Shown here piece by piece: positions 35,392-44,729 of a stretch of 64,000 nucleotides of DNA. The notes beneath the pieces were generated by a model. The model saw only the letters and a program-made list of their open reading frames with translations, had not been told where the DNA came from and searched no databases. The stretch covers positions 186,001 to 250,000 of the forward strand of contig NZ_JAFHKM010000002.1 in NCBI RefSeq assembly GCF_016937515.1, written 5' to 3'. The translations under genes were made by a program, and so were the position numbers. This stretch comes from Cohnella algarum (lineage in GTDB: Bacteria > Bacillota > Bacilli > Paenibacillales > Paenibacillaceae). The first letter of the stretch is position 1. Each line of letters begins with the position of its first letter.

Positions 35392-36120
35392 ATGCCCCTC
35401 CGGAAACTGGAACTAACGAAAAGCGTTATGGGGACTACGTCGACCTTCCACCCCGCGCTTATTTATGACGACAATGCGGCGGCTCTGGCGGATACGGGCC
35501 TGCCGGGCACCTTCGGCCAACTGCGGGAGCAAGTCGAGCTCGCCGGCGTGCCGCTGGACCGCTTGAGCCAAGTTATTTTGACGCATCAGGATATCGATCA
35601 TATCGGCGGTTTGCCCGAGCTTGCGCACGGGCGGGAAAAGCCCCTCGAAGTAAGGGCGCACGCGGCGGATAAACCTTATATCGACGGGACGAAACCGCTG
35701 ATCAAGCTGAACGCCCAGCGTCTCGCCGCCCTGACGCAAGGGCTGACGGACGGGGAGCTCGCCAGGTTCGAGCGGATGTTTTCCCCGGCGACCGCCCCCA
35801 ACGTCAATCGGACGCTGGCGGACGGAGACACCCTGGACGTGGACGGAGGCGTTGTCGTCATTCATACGCCCGGCCATACGCCGGGGCATGTTTCCCTGTA
35901 TCATCGCCGCACGAAGACGCTGATCGCCGGGGATGCGATGGTCGTGAGCGAAGGGCGGCTGATGGGACCGGCCCCGGCGATGACGCCGGACATGGACTCG
36001 GCGCTCCGGTCGCTGGGCAAGCTTGCGGCGTTCGACATCGAGCGCGTCCTGTGCTATCACGGCGGTTGGTTCGAAGGCAACGCGAACGACCGGATCGCGG
36101 AGCTTGCTTCCGGATCGTGA
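35392..36120 (+). CDS. MBL-fold metallo-hydrolase
   Basis: A 242-residue metallo-beta-lactamase-fold hydrolase. The metal motif reads LTHQDIDHIGG (first histidine of HxHxDH replaced by Gln in the middle position, giving HxDxDH), followed by IHTPGHTPGHVSLYH, LIAGDAMVV and a final CYHGGWF. Two-metal binding is therefore plausible. ATG at 35392 follows AAGGTGG; an upstream in-frame ATG lies before the promoter and is rejected. The stop overlaps the GTG start of the AbrB-type gene (GTGA), so the two are coupled. Lactonase or thioesterase activity is possible, but no substrate can be read. Confidence 0.9.
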   Translation: MPLRKLELTKSVMGTTSTFHPALIYDDNAAALADTGLPGTFGQLREQVELAGVPLDRLSQVILTHQDIDHIGGLPELAHGREKPLEVRAHAADKPYIDGTKPLIKLNAQRLAALTQGLTDGELARFERMFSPATAPNVNRTLADGDTLDVDGGVVVIHTPGHTPGHVSLYHRRTKTLIAGDAMVVSEGRLMGPAPAMTPDMDSALRSLGKLAAFDIERVLCYHGGWFEGNANDRIAELASGS

Positions 36121-37285
36121 GGCGTCCCGGATCCAGGCCGTCGCCGTCCGCTTCTGCCGCCGTGGGTCCCGGGCCCGCCCTCCGGCTCGGCATCGCCCTC
36201 CTCGTCGCCTTCGCCGGAGGGCTGATCTGCTCGCTGGTCCGCCTGCCGGTTCCGTGGCTGCTCGGGCCAATGCTCGCGCTGCTTGCGGCCTCCAAGTTCA
36301 TACGAATCCCGCTTCGCTGGTCCGGCTCGCTGCGAAACGCGGGCATGATCATCGTCGGCTATTCGATCGGCATGTCGTTTACGTATCCGCTGCTCGCCGA
36401 AATGGCGCGCCAACTGCCGGCCATGCTGCTCATGACCGTGCTGACCCTGCTTGTGTCCGTTCTTTTTGCCGTCGTTCTGTCCCGCATGGGCGGGCTTACG
36501 TTTCCGACCGCGCTGACCGGATGCATCCCCGGGGGCCTGTCGCAAATGATCGTGCTCGCGGAGGAAATGGACAACGCGGACTTGACCGCCGTGTCGCTGC
36601 TGCAGGTCACCCGGCTCATGATGATCGTCATTTGCGTGCCCCTGCTGGCGTTCAGTCCGCTGTTTCATTTCGGCGCGGGCAGCGCGGGCCCGGGCGCGCT
36701 TGAAGAGGCCGCAGCCGACGTCGCGAGCTGGAGCGGATTGTTTCCGAACCTCTTCGTTTTCGCCGTCGTCGCGGTCATTTCCGCCTGGGGCGGGCAGAAA
36801 ATCAAGCTGCCCACCGCCATGATGCTCGGTCCCGTCATCGGCGTGGCGGCGCTGCATCTTTCCGGCTTCGAAGCTCCGGCTTTGCCGTCTGTCTTGCTGA
36901 ACGCCGCCCAGTTCATGATCGGGGCTACGTGGGCTTGCTTCTGAGGCCGGACAGCCTGTCTCGCAAATCGCTGCGGACGCTCGCCCTCGCCGTCGCGACC
37001 GGCGCCATGCTGATCGCCATAGCCGGAGGTTTGGCCTGGCTGCTCGGCAAGCTCCATCCGCTCAGCCCGCAAACGAGCTTCCTGAGCCTTGTGCCCGGCG
37101 GACTCGATCAAATGAGCCTGATCGCGCACGAGATCGGGGCGGACATGACGATCGTGGCCGGTTACCAGCTGTTCCGCGTGCTGTTTATCTTTTTCGCCGT
37201 TGCTCCGCTGCTCGGGTGGTACTTGCGCCGGCTGCAGCGCAAGGAGCGCTTGAGGCCGGACCGGGCCGGGCCGGCGAAGGCGTGA
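36117..37285 (+). pseudogene. AbrB-type membrane protein (PF05145 duplication family), frameshifted
   Basis: An integral membrane protein of the AbrB/ammonia-monooxygenase-like duplication family, normally about 350-390 residues with eight to ten helices and two repeated halves. The first frame starts at GTG 36117 and contains the first repeat (LICSLVRLPVPWLLGPMLAL and TALTGCIPGGLSQMIVLAEE). It stops at 36944 after AAQFMIGATWACF. The second frame carries LLLRPDSLSRKSLRTLALA and the matching motif LVPGGLDQMSLIAHEIGAD to 37285. One extra G in the GGGG run at 36921-36924 gives MIGGYVGLLLRPDSL, a smooth join. Coupled to the MBL-fold gene. Such proteins may regulate or transport; the substrate is unknown. 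Confidence 0.88.
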
Positions 37286-37640
37286 TCGGGCAAGCAAGGC
37301 GCGTCGGCCTCGCCGCGTGCGGCCGAGAGGCAACGTGGCGACCCTGCAAGGGGCGCGTTGAGAAGTAAGCTTCGTCGAACCCGCAGGGTCGAGGCTGACT
37401 CCTCGCGCCGTTATTCGGGTGCGAAGCCCGGAATCGGAGGCGCGAAGAGCGAATAACGGCCCGCACCGGCCGTTATTTCGCAAAATGTGGGCACGCCACC
37501 GATTTAACGGCCTCCTCGCGCCGTTATTGCGTGGAAACCGGTGTCCGGGGGGCATAGAGCGAAGCTCGGGGAGCGCCGGAAGCGGCTGCCAACCTGCGGC
37601 GCATCTTTCCAGGAAAGCGCTGCGCGCAAAGCAAAGCAAA
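37286..37640. repeat. intergenic region with repeated GCCGTTATT elements
   Basis: The 407-bp gap between the AbrB-type gene and the chemoreceptor has no gene. GCCGTTATT occurs at 37407, 37469 and 37519, and inverted as AATAACGGC at 37452. CTCCTCGCGCCGTTATT is identical at 37399-37415 and 37511-37527. An inverted pair GACCCTGC/GCAGGGTC spans about 37340-37390. The elements look like a dispersed small repeat family. Confidence 0.6.
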
Positions 37641-37691
37641 GAAGGCCCGCAAGCCGCAGCCCCTCGGGACTCGCGCGAGCCTTCTTCTTTT
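37641..37691 (-). terminator. terminator-like hairpin after the chemoreceptor gene
   Basis: On the minus strand GAAGGC, a GC-rich loop with internal pairing, and GCCTTC are followed by TTTGCTTTGCTTT, directly after the stop codon at 37693. It would end the long minus-strand operon. On the plus strand the same stem meets CTTTTTTT and could also work. Confidence 0.65.
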
Positions 37692-37692
37692 T

Positions 37693-39405
37693 TTATACCT
37701 TGAAATGCCCGGTCATATCCCGAAGCGTTCCGGACACCCCGTTCAGTCCGTCCGACGAAGCGGCGAACTCGCGCAGGGAGGCATTCTGCTCCTCCACCAT
37801 CGCCGACATCTGCTCCGCGAACGCCGACGTTTCCTCGGTCACCCGGCTGATTTCCTCCGCCGAACGGACGACGTGCCGGCTGCCCGCCGCGATTTGCTCG
37901 ATCGCCGACGCCGCTTCGATCACCCGCTCCGCCAGCGAGCCCACGCTTTCCACGACCGATTTGACGCTGCCGCCCGCTTCCTTGAGCGACGACGTGCCGT
38001 TGTATACGGCCTGCGCGCTGCCCGCCATCAACTCCACGATTTGCCCCACGCCCTCGTTCAGCTCGTCGAGCGTCGCGGTGATTTGCCGCGCGGATTCCGC
38101 CGTCTCGTCGGAAAGCTTGCGAATTTCCGCCGACACGACCGTGAAGCCGCGCCCGTGCGCTCCCGCTCGCGCCGCCTCGATCGCCGCGTTGAGCGCGAGC
38201 AGGTTCGTTTGCTTCGACACTTCGGAAATGTAGACCGCGATGTCCTGGATCCGGCCGGCCCGCCGGGACAGATCGCCGACGCTGCCCTGGATCGTGCCGA
38301 AAATCGTTTCGATCCGCTCGATCTCCTGCTGGGAACGGTCGAGGCTGACGCTGCCGCTGTCGGCGTCCTCGCGCGTCGCGCGGGCAAGCTCCGACACGTC
38401 CTGCGTGCGGGCGGCGACCTGCTCCAGCCCTTTCATCGTCTCCGCCATAATGGCGGAGATTTCCTGCGTCCGGGCCACCTGGCTCTCCGCGCCCTCCGCC
38501 ACGCGCCGCACCGCCTCGTTCACCTGGCCGTTGATGTCGAGCGCGCCGGCGGTTCCCGTCCGGATCGTCTCCGAAACGTCGGCCAGCTTGCCCGCTTGCT
38601 CGCGGATTTCCCGCATCATCGTTTGCAGGGAGGCCAGCAAGCCGTTCGTTTCCCGGCCCAGCTCCATCGTCTCGTCCGTCGCGCGGACCTGGATCCGCTT
38701 CGTCAGATCGCCGCCGGACCGGGCGATGTCGGCCACCGCCGCCGTCACCCGGCGGATGTTGACCGAGACGCTGCGGGAAACGATCCACGAAAAGGCGATC
38801 GTGAGCACCGTCAGCGCGCCGGCGAACGCGAACAGCAGCGTTTGCAGCTCGGACGTTTGCTTATGAAGCGAACCGACCCGCTGCTCCATCGCGTACTTGT
38901 CCGCCTGGCGCAGCCGGGACAGCTGCTCGCGCATGCCGTCCATCTGCTTTTGTCCGGCCGACTCCAAGGCGAACGCCCGGATATCCTCCAGACTTCGCGT
39001 GCCCGCCGGCACCTCCAGTTCCCGTTCCGCGATCGCGATCCACTGCTCGATGGACGCCGTCACGCTGTTCATCCGGCTAAGCTGGGCGTCTTCGCCCGCG
39101 AGCAGTCCCGCCAGCTGCTGCCCGTTCGCTTCCCATCTTGCGATCGCGGCCCGGACCGCCTCCTTGCTGCTCTCCTCGCCCGCGATCGCGTAGTCGCTCA
39201 AGCCCGCTTCCATGTCGGAGGCGTTTTTGTCGATTTGATAGCTCAGCTCCTGGATTTTCAGGTCGCGTTGGATCAACGTATCGATTTCCGTCTGCAGGCT
39301 TTCGATCGTCCGGGACACGACGAGGAGCGCCGAAGCGATAAACACCAGCAGCACGAGGTAACCGATCGTAATTTTGTAGCCGATTTTGAAGCGGAATTTT
39401 TTCAT
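37693..39405 (-). CDS. methyl-accepting chemotaxis protein
   Basis: A 570-residue transmembrane chemoreceptor. The first membrane helix is at about 13-35. An extracellular helical bundle resembling CHASE3/4HB (about 36-180) follows, then the second helix (about 183-203), HAMP, and a cytoplasmic signalling domain. The conserved tip is present as [22 protein letters not shown]. Start at 39405 is chosen for its AAGGAAGG site. It is the last gene of the region-3 operon, 33 bp after the FAH-family gene, so it probably guides the cell toward the compound that operon degrades. Confidence 0.93.
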   Translation of the reverse strand: MKKFRFKIGYKITIGYLVLLVFIASALLVVSRTIESLQTEIDTLIQRDLKIQELSYQIDKNASDMEAGLSDYAIAGEESSKEAVRAAIARWEANGQQLAGLLAGEDAQLSRMNSVTASIEQWIAIAERELEVPAGTRSLEDIRAFALESAGQKQMDGMREQLSRLRQADKYAMEQRVGSLHKQTSELQTLLFAFAGALTVLTIAFSWIVSRSVSVNIRRVTAAVADIARSGGDLTKRIQVRATDETMELGRETNGLLASLQTMMREIREQAGKLADVSETIRTGTAGALDINGQVNEAVRRVAEGAESQVARTQEISAIMAETMKGLEQVAARTQDVSELARATREDADSGSVSLDRSQQEIERIETIFGTIQGSVGDLSRRAGRIQDIAVYISEVSKQTNLLALNAAIEAARAGAHGRGFTVVSAEIRKLSDETAESARQITATLDELNEGVGQIVELMAGSAQAVYNGTSSLKEAGGSVKSVVESVGSLAERVIEAASAIEQIAAGSRHVVRSAEEISRVTEETSAFAEQMSAMVEEQNASLREFAASSDGLNGVSGTLRDMTGHFKV

Positions 39406-39438
39406 CCGTTTGCCTTCCTTTCCGGTCACGGTGCCGGA

Positions 39439-40305
39439 TTAGCGGTTTTCCTTCACGTACCGGTTCCGCAGCGTGCCGATATGCTCGACGTACGCTTCGG
39501 TCACGTCCCCGTCCTTCAGCCAGACGGGCGGCTCGAACCCCATGCCGACTCCGGGCGGCGTGCCGGTGCTGATCACGTCCCCGGGCGAAAGCGTAATCGT
39601 CCGCGACAGGAACGAGACGAGATACGGAATATCGAAAATCAGAAAACCGGTGTCGGAATCCTGCATCGTCTTGCCGTTGAGCGCAAGCGACAGCCGCAGC
39701 TTGTGCGGATCGGGAATTTCGTCGCGCGTGGCGATGCAGGGCCCCATCGGCGCGAACGTGTCGATCGCCTTGCCCCGCGTCCATTGGCCTTCGGTCAGTT
39801 GCAGATCGCGGGCGCTGACGTCGTTGATGACGGTATAGCCGAAAACGTAGTCCATCGCGTCCTCCGCGGCAACGTTTTTGGCCGTGCGTCCGATGACGAC
39901 GGCGAGCTCGACCTCGTAATCGCACTGCTCCACTTCGGCGGGAATGACGACGTCGTCCTCCGGCCCGACGATCGAGTTGGCGTATTTCGGGAAAAGGACC
40001 GGCACTTTCGGCACCGCCATGTTCGATTCGGCCGCGTGATCGCGGTAATTCAGCCCGATGAAAATCATTTTGTCGGGATTGTGAAGCGGCGCCTTTAGCC
40101 TCACCTCGTCAAGCGGCAGCGTTTCCTCCCGCTCGGCGAGCGCTTCAAGATGCAGCGCGTAATCCGGCGATTCCGCGCAGCGGGCGATCAAATGCTTCAT
40201 GCTCGTACCTTCCGCGATCGGACGAACCCGGCCGTCGTCGGTAAAAGCTCCGAGCCATACGTTCTCTTCCGCGTCTCCGCGTTTGACGAATTGCACCCAT
40301 TTCAT
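39439..40305 (-). CDS. fumarylacetoacetate hydrolase (FAH) family protein
   Basis: A 288-residue FAH-fold enzyme. The family core begins MIFIGLNYRDHAAES (about 80-95). Metal ligands are the acids in CDYEVELAVVIG and INDVSARDLQ. GKAIDTFAPMGPCI and STGTPPGVGMGFEPP complete the active site. Members hydrolyse or decarboxylate 2,4-diketo acids, for example at the end of oxidative L-rhamnose or L-fucose routes. Within this operon it would be a late C-C bond-cleaving step after the alcohol dehydrogenase and Gfo/Idh enzyme. Exact substrate unknown. Confidence 0.9.
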   Translation of the reverse strand: MKWVQFVKRGDAEENVWLGAFTDDGRVRPIAEGTSMKHLIARCAESPDYALHLEALAEREETLPLDEVRLKAPLHNPDKMIFIGLNYRDHAAESNMAVPKVPVLFPKYANSIVGPEDDVVIPAEVEQCDYEVELAVVIGRTAKNVAAEDAMDYVFGYTVINDVSARDLQLTEGQWTRGKAIDTFAPMGPCIATRDEIPDPHKLRLSLALNGKTMQDSDTGFLIFDIPYLVSFLSRTITLSPGDVISTGTPPGVGMGFEPPVWLKDGDVTEAYVEHIGTLRNRYVKENR

Positions 40306-40321
40306 CCGTTTTTCCTCCGTT

Positions 40322-41320
40322 TCATCCCCATGCGACCGGTTCGCCGGTCGCGGCCGACCGCACGATGGCTTTCGCCACCTCGATGCCGTGCGCCGCGTCC
40401 TCGAACGAGACGATGTCCGGCGTCCGGCCGAGCAGCGCGCATTGGCACAAGTAGTCCAGCTGCTCCTTCAGCGCCCCGAACACCCGGCCGCCCTGATTTT
40501 GATGCACCGACAAATCCGTCGTCGTTCTCCCCGCCGCTCCGAGCAGATGAACGCCCGCCGCATCCGTATCGAAGCGGGCGATGCCCTTGTCCCCGATCAC
40601 TTCGGTATAATCGTGGATCGGGACGCCGGCGGCGTCGGGCGTCAGCCAATTGCTGTGCAGCACGGCCACGATGCCGTTTTCGAACGTCAGCTGCGCCCAC
40701 AGCACCTCGGGCGCCTCCGCCCCGGACAAAAAACGTCCGGACGCGTATACCCGCTTGACCCGGCTGTCCGCGTACCAGATCGCCTGGTCGAGGTCGTGCA
40801 CCGTCAGCTCGTACACGGTGTGCGTGCGCTTATAGGTGGAAAAGAGCGAGCTCCGGCGGGATCGCTTCATATATAAGGAAGCGACTTCTCCCAATTCTCC
40901 CGTGCGAATCATATGGCGAACCTGCGCGTACTTCGGCTCGAAGCGCAGCAGGTGGCCGGGCGCAAGCCACGTCCCGGCTTTCGCGGCCGCCTCGAGCATC
41001 GTTTGCGCCTCGTCCGGGTCGGTCGTCACCGGCTTTTCGACGAGAACGTGCTTTCCGGCTTCCAGCGCCAGCAGCGTCGGCCGCAAATGGTTGCGCTCGA
41101 ACGTGACGACGCTGACGAGCTTGATCTCCTCATGCCGAAGCAGTTCCTCCGGAAGCTCGTACGCCTGCGGGACGCCGTGCCGTTCGACGGCCTCGCGCCG
41201 CCGCCGCGGATCGGCGTCGCATACGGCAACCACTTCGACGAAAGGCAGCGCCCGATAAGCCTCCAAATGGCAAGCGCCCCAATCTCCGAAACCGATGATG
41301 CCGACTTTGAGTTTTTCCAT
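40322..41320 (-). CDS. Gfo/Idh/MocA-family oxidoreductase
   Basis: A 332-residue NAD(P)-dependent sugar dehydrogenase-type protein. The Rossmann fold opens with VGIIGFGDWGACHLEAY, the typical catalytic lysine lies in HVLVEKPVTT (about 95), and VYELTVHDLDQAIWY gives the histidine-containing C-domain motif. Members oxidise or epimerise sugars, inositols and sugar acids. It follows the zinc alcohol dehydrogenase with a 7-bp gap and precedes the FAH gene with a 16-bp gap, so the three are one transcript. Substrate not identifiable. Confidence 0.92.
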   Translation of the reverse strand: MEKLKVGIIGFGDWGACHLEAYRALPFVEVVAVCDADPRRRREAVERHGVPQAYELPEELLRHEEIKLVSVVTFERNHLRPTLLALEAGKHVLVEKPVTTDPDEAQTMLEAAAKAGTWLAPGHLLRFEPKYAQVRHMIRTGELGEVASLYMKRSRRSSLFSTYKRTHTVYELTVHDLDQAIWYADSRVKRVYASGRFLSGAEAPEVLWAQLTFENGIVAVLHSNWLTPDAAGVPIHDYTEVIGDKGIARFDTDAAGVHLLGAAGRTTTDLSVHQNQGGRVFGALKEQLDYLCQCALLGRTPDIVSFEDAAHGIEVAKAIVRSAATGEPVAWG

Positions 41321-41327
41321 GTCCGAC

Positions 41328-42356
41328 TCAGCCCCCGTTCACCGACAGAAAAATTTTGCCGTTTCGGACTTTGCCGGACGTCAAATCCCGGAACGCTTCG
41401 TCCCCTTGCGAAAGAGGACGCACCTCGGTCCAGCCCTCCTCGGTCACGCGACCTTGCGCGAGCAGGTCGACCGCGTCGCGGAAGTCCTGGGCCGTGTAGC
41501 AGAACGAACCGAGCACTTCGATTTCGCTGCGGATCAAATGATTGATTTTCAAATTCGTCTCGTCGATGCCGAGGCCGATGTTCATGACGGTTCCCGCGGG
41601 GTTGACCAGGCCGAGCGCCGCCGCCCGCGTCGGCTGGAAGCCGGCCGCGTCGATGACGACGTCGATCCCCTTCTCTCCCGCTAGCTTCGCGACGGATGCG
41701 GCCAGGTCGGACGACGCCGGATTGACGATTTCGTCCGCCGCGACGCCAAGCGCGATCGCAAGCCGCTCGTCCTGCGTGTCCGCGACGATGATGCGATCCG
41801 CGCCGAGCTGCCTCGCGACTTTGGCGCACAGCAGCCCGATGCCGCCCGCGCCGAAGACGAGCACGTTCGGAGCGAAGTGCCGCTGCATGGCGCGGCGGGT
41901 CGCCCGCAGCGAGCAGGCGAGCGGCTCGGCCAGCGCGGCCCGATAAGCGCCAAGCTCCTCCGGCACGGGCACGACGCCCGAAGCGGGCACCACGACCCGT
42001 TCGCCGAAGGCGCCCGGCCGGTGAATGCCGACGATGCTGCGGGACGCGCACAGCTGCGTGTGCCCTTTGCGGCAGGACGCGCAGACGCCGCACGAGGAGA
42101 GCGGGTTTACGACGACTTTCTGTCCCGCCGCGAGCCCCGTCACCCGGGCGCCGAACGATACGACGCGCCCGCAAAACTCGTGCCCCATGACGAGCGGCGG
42201 CACGCGCAGGCTGTTGTGGCCGAGGTAGCCTTCCAGCTCGGAGCCGCAGATGCCGACCGCCTCTACCTGGATCAACACTTCGTCTTCCTTGGGCGCCGTT
42301 TCCGGCAGTTCCGCATATTCCATCTTTTCCGGTTCGGTCCATACTAAAGCTTTCAT
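41328..42356 (-). CDS. zinc-dependent alcohol dehydrogenase (MDR family)
   Basis: A 342-residue medium-chain dehydrogenase. The catalytic zinc site is GICGSELEGY with GHEFCGRV. The structural zinc loop keeps its four cysteines in SSCGVCASCRKGHTQLC. The nucleotide site is VFGAGGIGLLCAKVARQLGA followed by an acidic residue at the end of the second strand (VAD), favouring NAD. It resembles sorbitol, threonine and galactitol-1-phosphate dehydrogenases. It would oxidise a secondary hydroxyl of the sugar-derived substrate. A ribosome site GGAGG precedes the ATG. Confidence 0.93.
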   Translation of the reverse strand: MKALVWTEPEKMEYAELPETAPKEDEVLIQVEAVGICGSELEGYLGHNSLRVPPLVMGHEFCGRVVSFGARVTGLAAGQKVVVNPLSSCGVCASCRKGHTQLCASRSIVGIHRPGAFGERVVVPASGVVPVPEELGAYRAALAEPLACSLRATRRAMQRHFAPNVLVFGAGGIGLLCAKVARQLGADRIIVADTQDERLAIALGVAADEIVNPASSDLAASVAKLAGEKGIDVVIDAAGFQPTRAAALGLVNPAGTVMNIGLGIDETNLKINHLIRSEIEVLGSFCYTAQDFRDAVDLLAQGRVTEEGWTEVRPLSQGDEAFRDLTSGKVRNGKIFLSVNGG

Positions 42357-42377
42357 CGCGTGCGCCTCCTCCTTGTT

Positions 42378-43498
42378 TTACAGACAGTCCGGAAGTTGGC
42401 CGATCAGCGTTTCCACGTCGGCCGAATCGTTGAAGGCGTGCACGGAAATGCGCACCCTGCCGTCTCCGCCCATGACGTAAATGCCCCGCTGCCTGAGCCT
42501 GGCGGCGACCGCTTCGGCCTCGTCGTGGCGGAAGGTGATATTGCCCGCGCGCCGCCCGGCGTCCGGGGGCGTCGTCACGTCCAGCTTGAGCGAAACGAGA
42601 AACGGAATGAGCACGTCGCCGAGCGCGGCGACGTGTCGCTCGACGTTGCCGATTCCGACGTCGAGCAGCAGCCGGGTCGAGCGCTCCAGCGCGTAAACCG
42701 TCGGATACGCCGGGTAGCCCAGCTCGAAGCGCCGCGCGTCCGGCTGGAAGGCGAACGTTTCGAACCGGTCGGAGCCGTCCGGATTGTCGGCCACGCTGCG
42801 CCAGCCGACGTAGGCCGGCATCATATGGGCCGTCCGCTTCGGGTTGACGGCCAGAATGCCGCCTCCGTGCACCGACAACAGCCATTTGTAGGAGCTGGCG
42901 ACGACGAAATCCGCCATCGACGCGTCGACGGGAACGACGCCGAGCGACTGCGTCGCGTCGAGCAGCAGCAGGGCGTCGGTCTTCGCGATGCGCTCGTACA
43001 GCTTCCGGTAATCGAACCGAAAGCCGTTCAAGTAGCTGACGTGGCTCGTCATGACCAGCTTCGTGCGGCCGTCGACCCGGCTTAAAATATCGGCCTCGTC
43101 GACTTCCCAGTCGCGGTGCTGCACGACTCTGACCTCCACGCCGTCGCGTTTAAGCGCAAGCCAGGGGAGCACGCCGGACGGAAACTCGAGCACGTGAAGC
43201 ACGACATTGTCCCCGGCGCGAGCGCCAGCGCCCGCGAAATCATGGAGATCGCCTCCGAGGAACTGGACATGAGCGCAATGTGCTCCGGCCGGCTGCCGAG
43301 CAGCTCGGCCAGATTCCGCTTGCAGCTCCGTTCCGTCTCCGCGTTGCGGTCCCGTCCGCCGGGCCCGAGACTGCGGACGGTCATATACTCCGTCACCGCC
43401 TTGAGCACTTCGCGGTGGGTCGGCGTTTCCGCTCCGCTGTAAAACCAGGAACAGCGCTCCAGGCCGATAAAATCGTTTTTGTCGATCAATGCTTTCAT
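42378..43498 (-). pseudogene. class-V aminotransferase-fold PLP enzyme, frameshifted
   Basis: A PLP-dependent enzyme of fold type I, class V (cysteine desulfurase, kynureninase and isopenicillin-epimerase relatives), about 373 residues. ATG at 43498 follows GGAGGG. The first frame gives MKALIDKNDFIGLERCSWF to ISRALALAPG. The rest, from DNVVLHVLEFPSGVLPW on, is in the next frame to 42378. One missing G in the run at 43211-43214 explains the break. DATQSLGVVPVDAS and the PLP lysine in VVASSYKWLLSVHGG are intact. In the operon it would act on an amino group, with RidA removing the reactive imine or enamine products. Substrate unknown. Confidence 0.87.
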
Positions 43499-43515
43499 CG
43501 GGGTTTGTCCCTCCG

Positions 43516-44253
43516 TTATAGGTTGGGCGGCACATCCAGCCGCTCGAAGCACAGGTGCGCCCGCTCGATATGCGCAAACGCCCGGGAGAGCAGAAACGGC
43601 CCGTGGCCGGGGAACAGCCGGTCGGCGCGAAGCCCGTGAAGCTTCGCCACCGTAGCGGCGTATTCGTCGATGATGCAATCCCATACGTTCTGAATGACGA
43701 CTTTGCCGCCGGCGAATACGGTGTCGCCCGCAAACAGGCTGCGCCGCTCCCCTTCGTCCCACAGCAGGCAGATGTGGCCTCTGGAATGGCCCGGACTGTC
43801 GAGGACGCGAAGCGCAAGATCGCCGACGGCCACGAGGTCGCCCTCCCGGACTTTGCGCGAGATCCGGCAAGCGGGAAAGGCAAAATCCGGCGGATAGACG
43901 CCTCCCCGCTGCGCATGCCGGAGGCTCGTCTTGTCCATGTCGCCGCTCTCCAGCCATGCGGCCGCATCCGCGGCGGCAACGACCTCCATCCCGTACGTCC
44001 GTTCGAAATAAGCCGCCCCGGCGGCGTGGTCCGCATGCGCATGGGTCAAAATCAGCGTTTTAATCCGGTCCATGCCGAAGCCGGCGGCGGCGATGTTGGC
44101 CTCGATCCGTTCCGGATCGACGCCTCCGCCGGCGTCGATGAGGGCGCATTGCTCCCCGCCGTCCAGCAAATAGACGTTGCAGTCGGTCGGGTCGCTCAGC
44201 TCCATGCCGAACTTTCCGCTCCCGACCAAATAAACCCGATCGGCGATTTTCAC
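43516..44253 (-). CDS. MBL-fold metallo-hydrolase
   Basis: A 245-residue metallo-hydrolase with the full motif LILTHAHADHAAG (HxHxDH), SPGHSRGHICLLW, LFAGDTVFAGG and LFPGHGPFL, so both metal sites are predicted. GTG at 44253 is the start, with GGGGGAG 7 nt upstream. It lies between RidA and the PLP enzyme with gaps of 24 and 17 bp, firmly inside the operon. Lactone or thioester hydrolysis is typical of the fold; a lactonase acting after the sugar dehydrogenase would fit, but this is inference. Confidence 0.92.
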   Translation of the reverse strand: MKIADRVYLVGSGKFGMELSDPTDCNVYLLDGGEQCALIDAGGGVDPERIEANIAAAGFGMDRIKTLILTHAHADHAAGAAYFERTYGMEVVAAADAAAWLESGDMDKTSLRHAQRGGVYPPDFAFPACRISRKVREGDLVAVGDLALRVLDSPGHSRGHICLLWDEGERRSLFAGDTVFAGGKVVIQNVWDCIIDEYAATVAKLHGLRADRLFPGHGPFLLSRAFAHIERAHLCFERLDVPPNL

Positions 44254-44277
44254 CGTCGCTCCCCCTTGCCGTCGCGT

Positions 44278-44667
44278 TCATTCCGGTATATAGGCTACGC
44301 ATTCGATCTCCACCCGCATGCCGGGCGGAAACTTGCCGATCTCGACCGTGCTGCGGGCCGGCGGGTCCTGCTTGAAAAAGCTTGCGTATACCCGATCGTA
44401 CTCCGCGAACGCGTCCAAGTCGTCCAGGAAAGCCGTCACTTTCAGCACGTGATCGAGGGAAGAGCCCGCTTCCCGCAAAATTTCCGCCATATATTCAAGC
44501 ACCAGTTTCGTTTGGGCGGCCATATCGCCGGGGTGCTTGACGGTTTTGGACCCGAGCTCGAACGGACACGTTCCCGCCACGTACACCGTGTTGCCGAATT
44601 TGACCGCTTGCGAATAGCTGCCCGCCGGCTGCGGGGCTTTGTCGGTGCGGATGATTTCCTTGTTCAT
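44278..44667 (-). CDS. RidA (YjgF/YER057c/UK114) family protein
   Basis: A 129-residue RidA-family protein that hydrolyses reactive enamine or imine intermediates released by PLP enzymes. YSQAVKFGNTVYVAGTCP, VTAFLDDLDAFAEYDRVYASFF, PARSTVEIGKFPPGMRVEIE and the conserved arginine in ARSTVE are present. The final EIECVAYIP is standard. It is encoded near a class-V PLP enzyme, which gives it an obvious partner. Confidence 0.94.
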   Translation of the reverse strand: MNKEIIRTDKAPQPAGSYSQAVKFGNTVYVAGTCPFELGSKTVKHPGDMAAQTKLVLEYMAEILREAGSSLDHVLKVTAFLDDLDAFAEYDRVYASFFKQDPPARSTVEIGKFPPGMRVEIECVAYIPE

Positions 44668-44729
44668 CGAAAAGCTCCTTTTTCATCAAAAAATTTCGGA
44701 AACGGCCTCCCGTTTCCCGCTCTTGGGCT

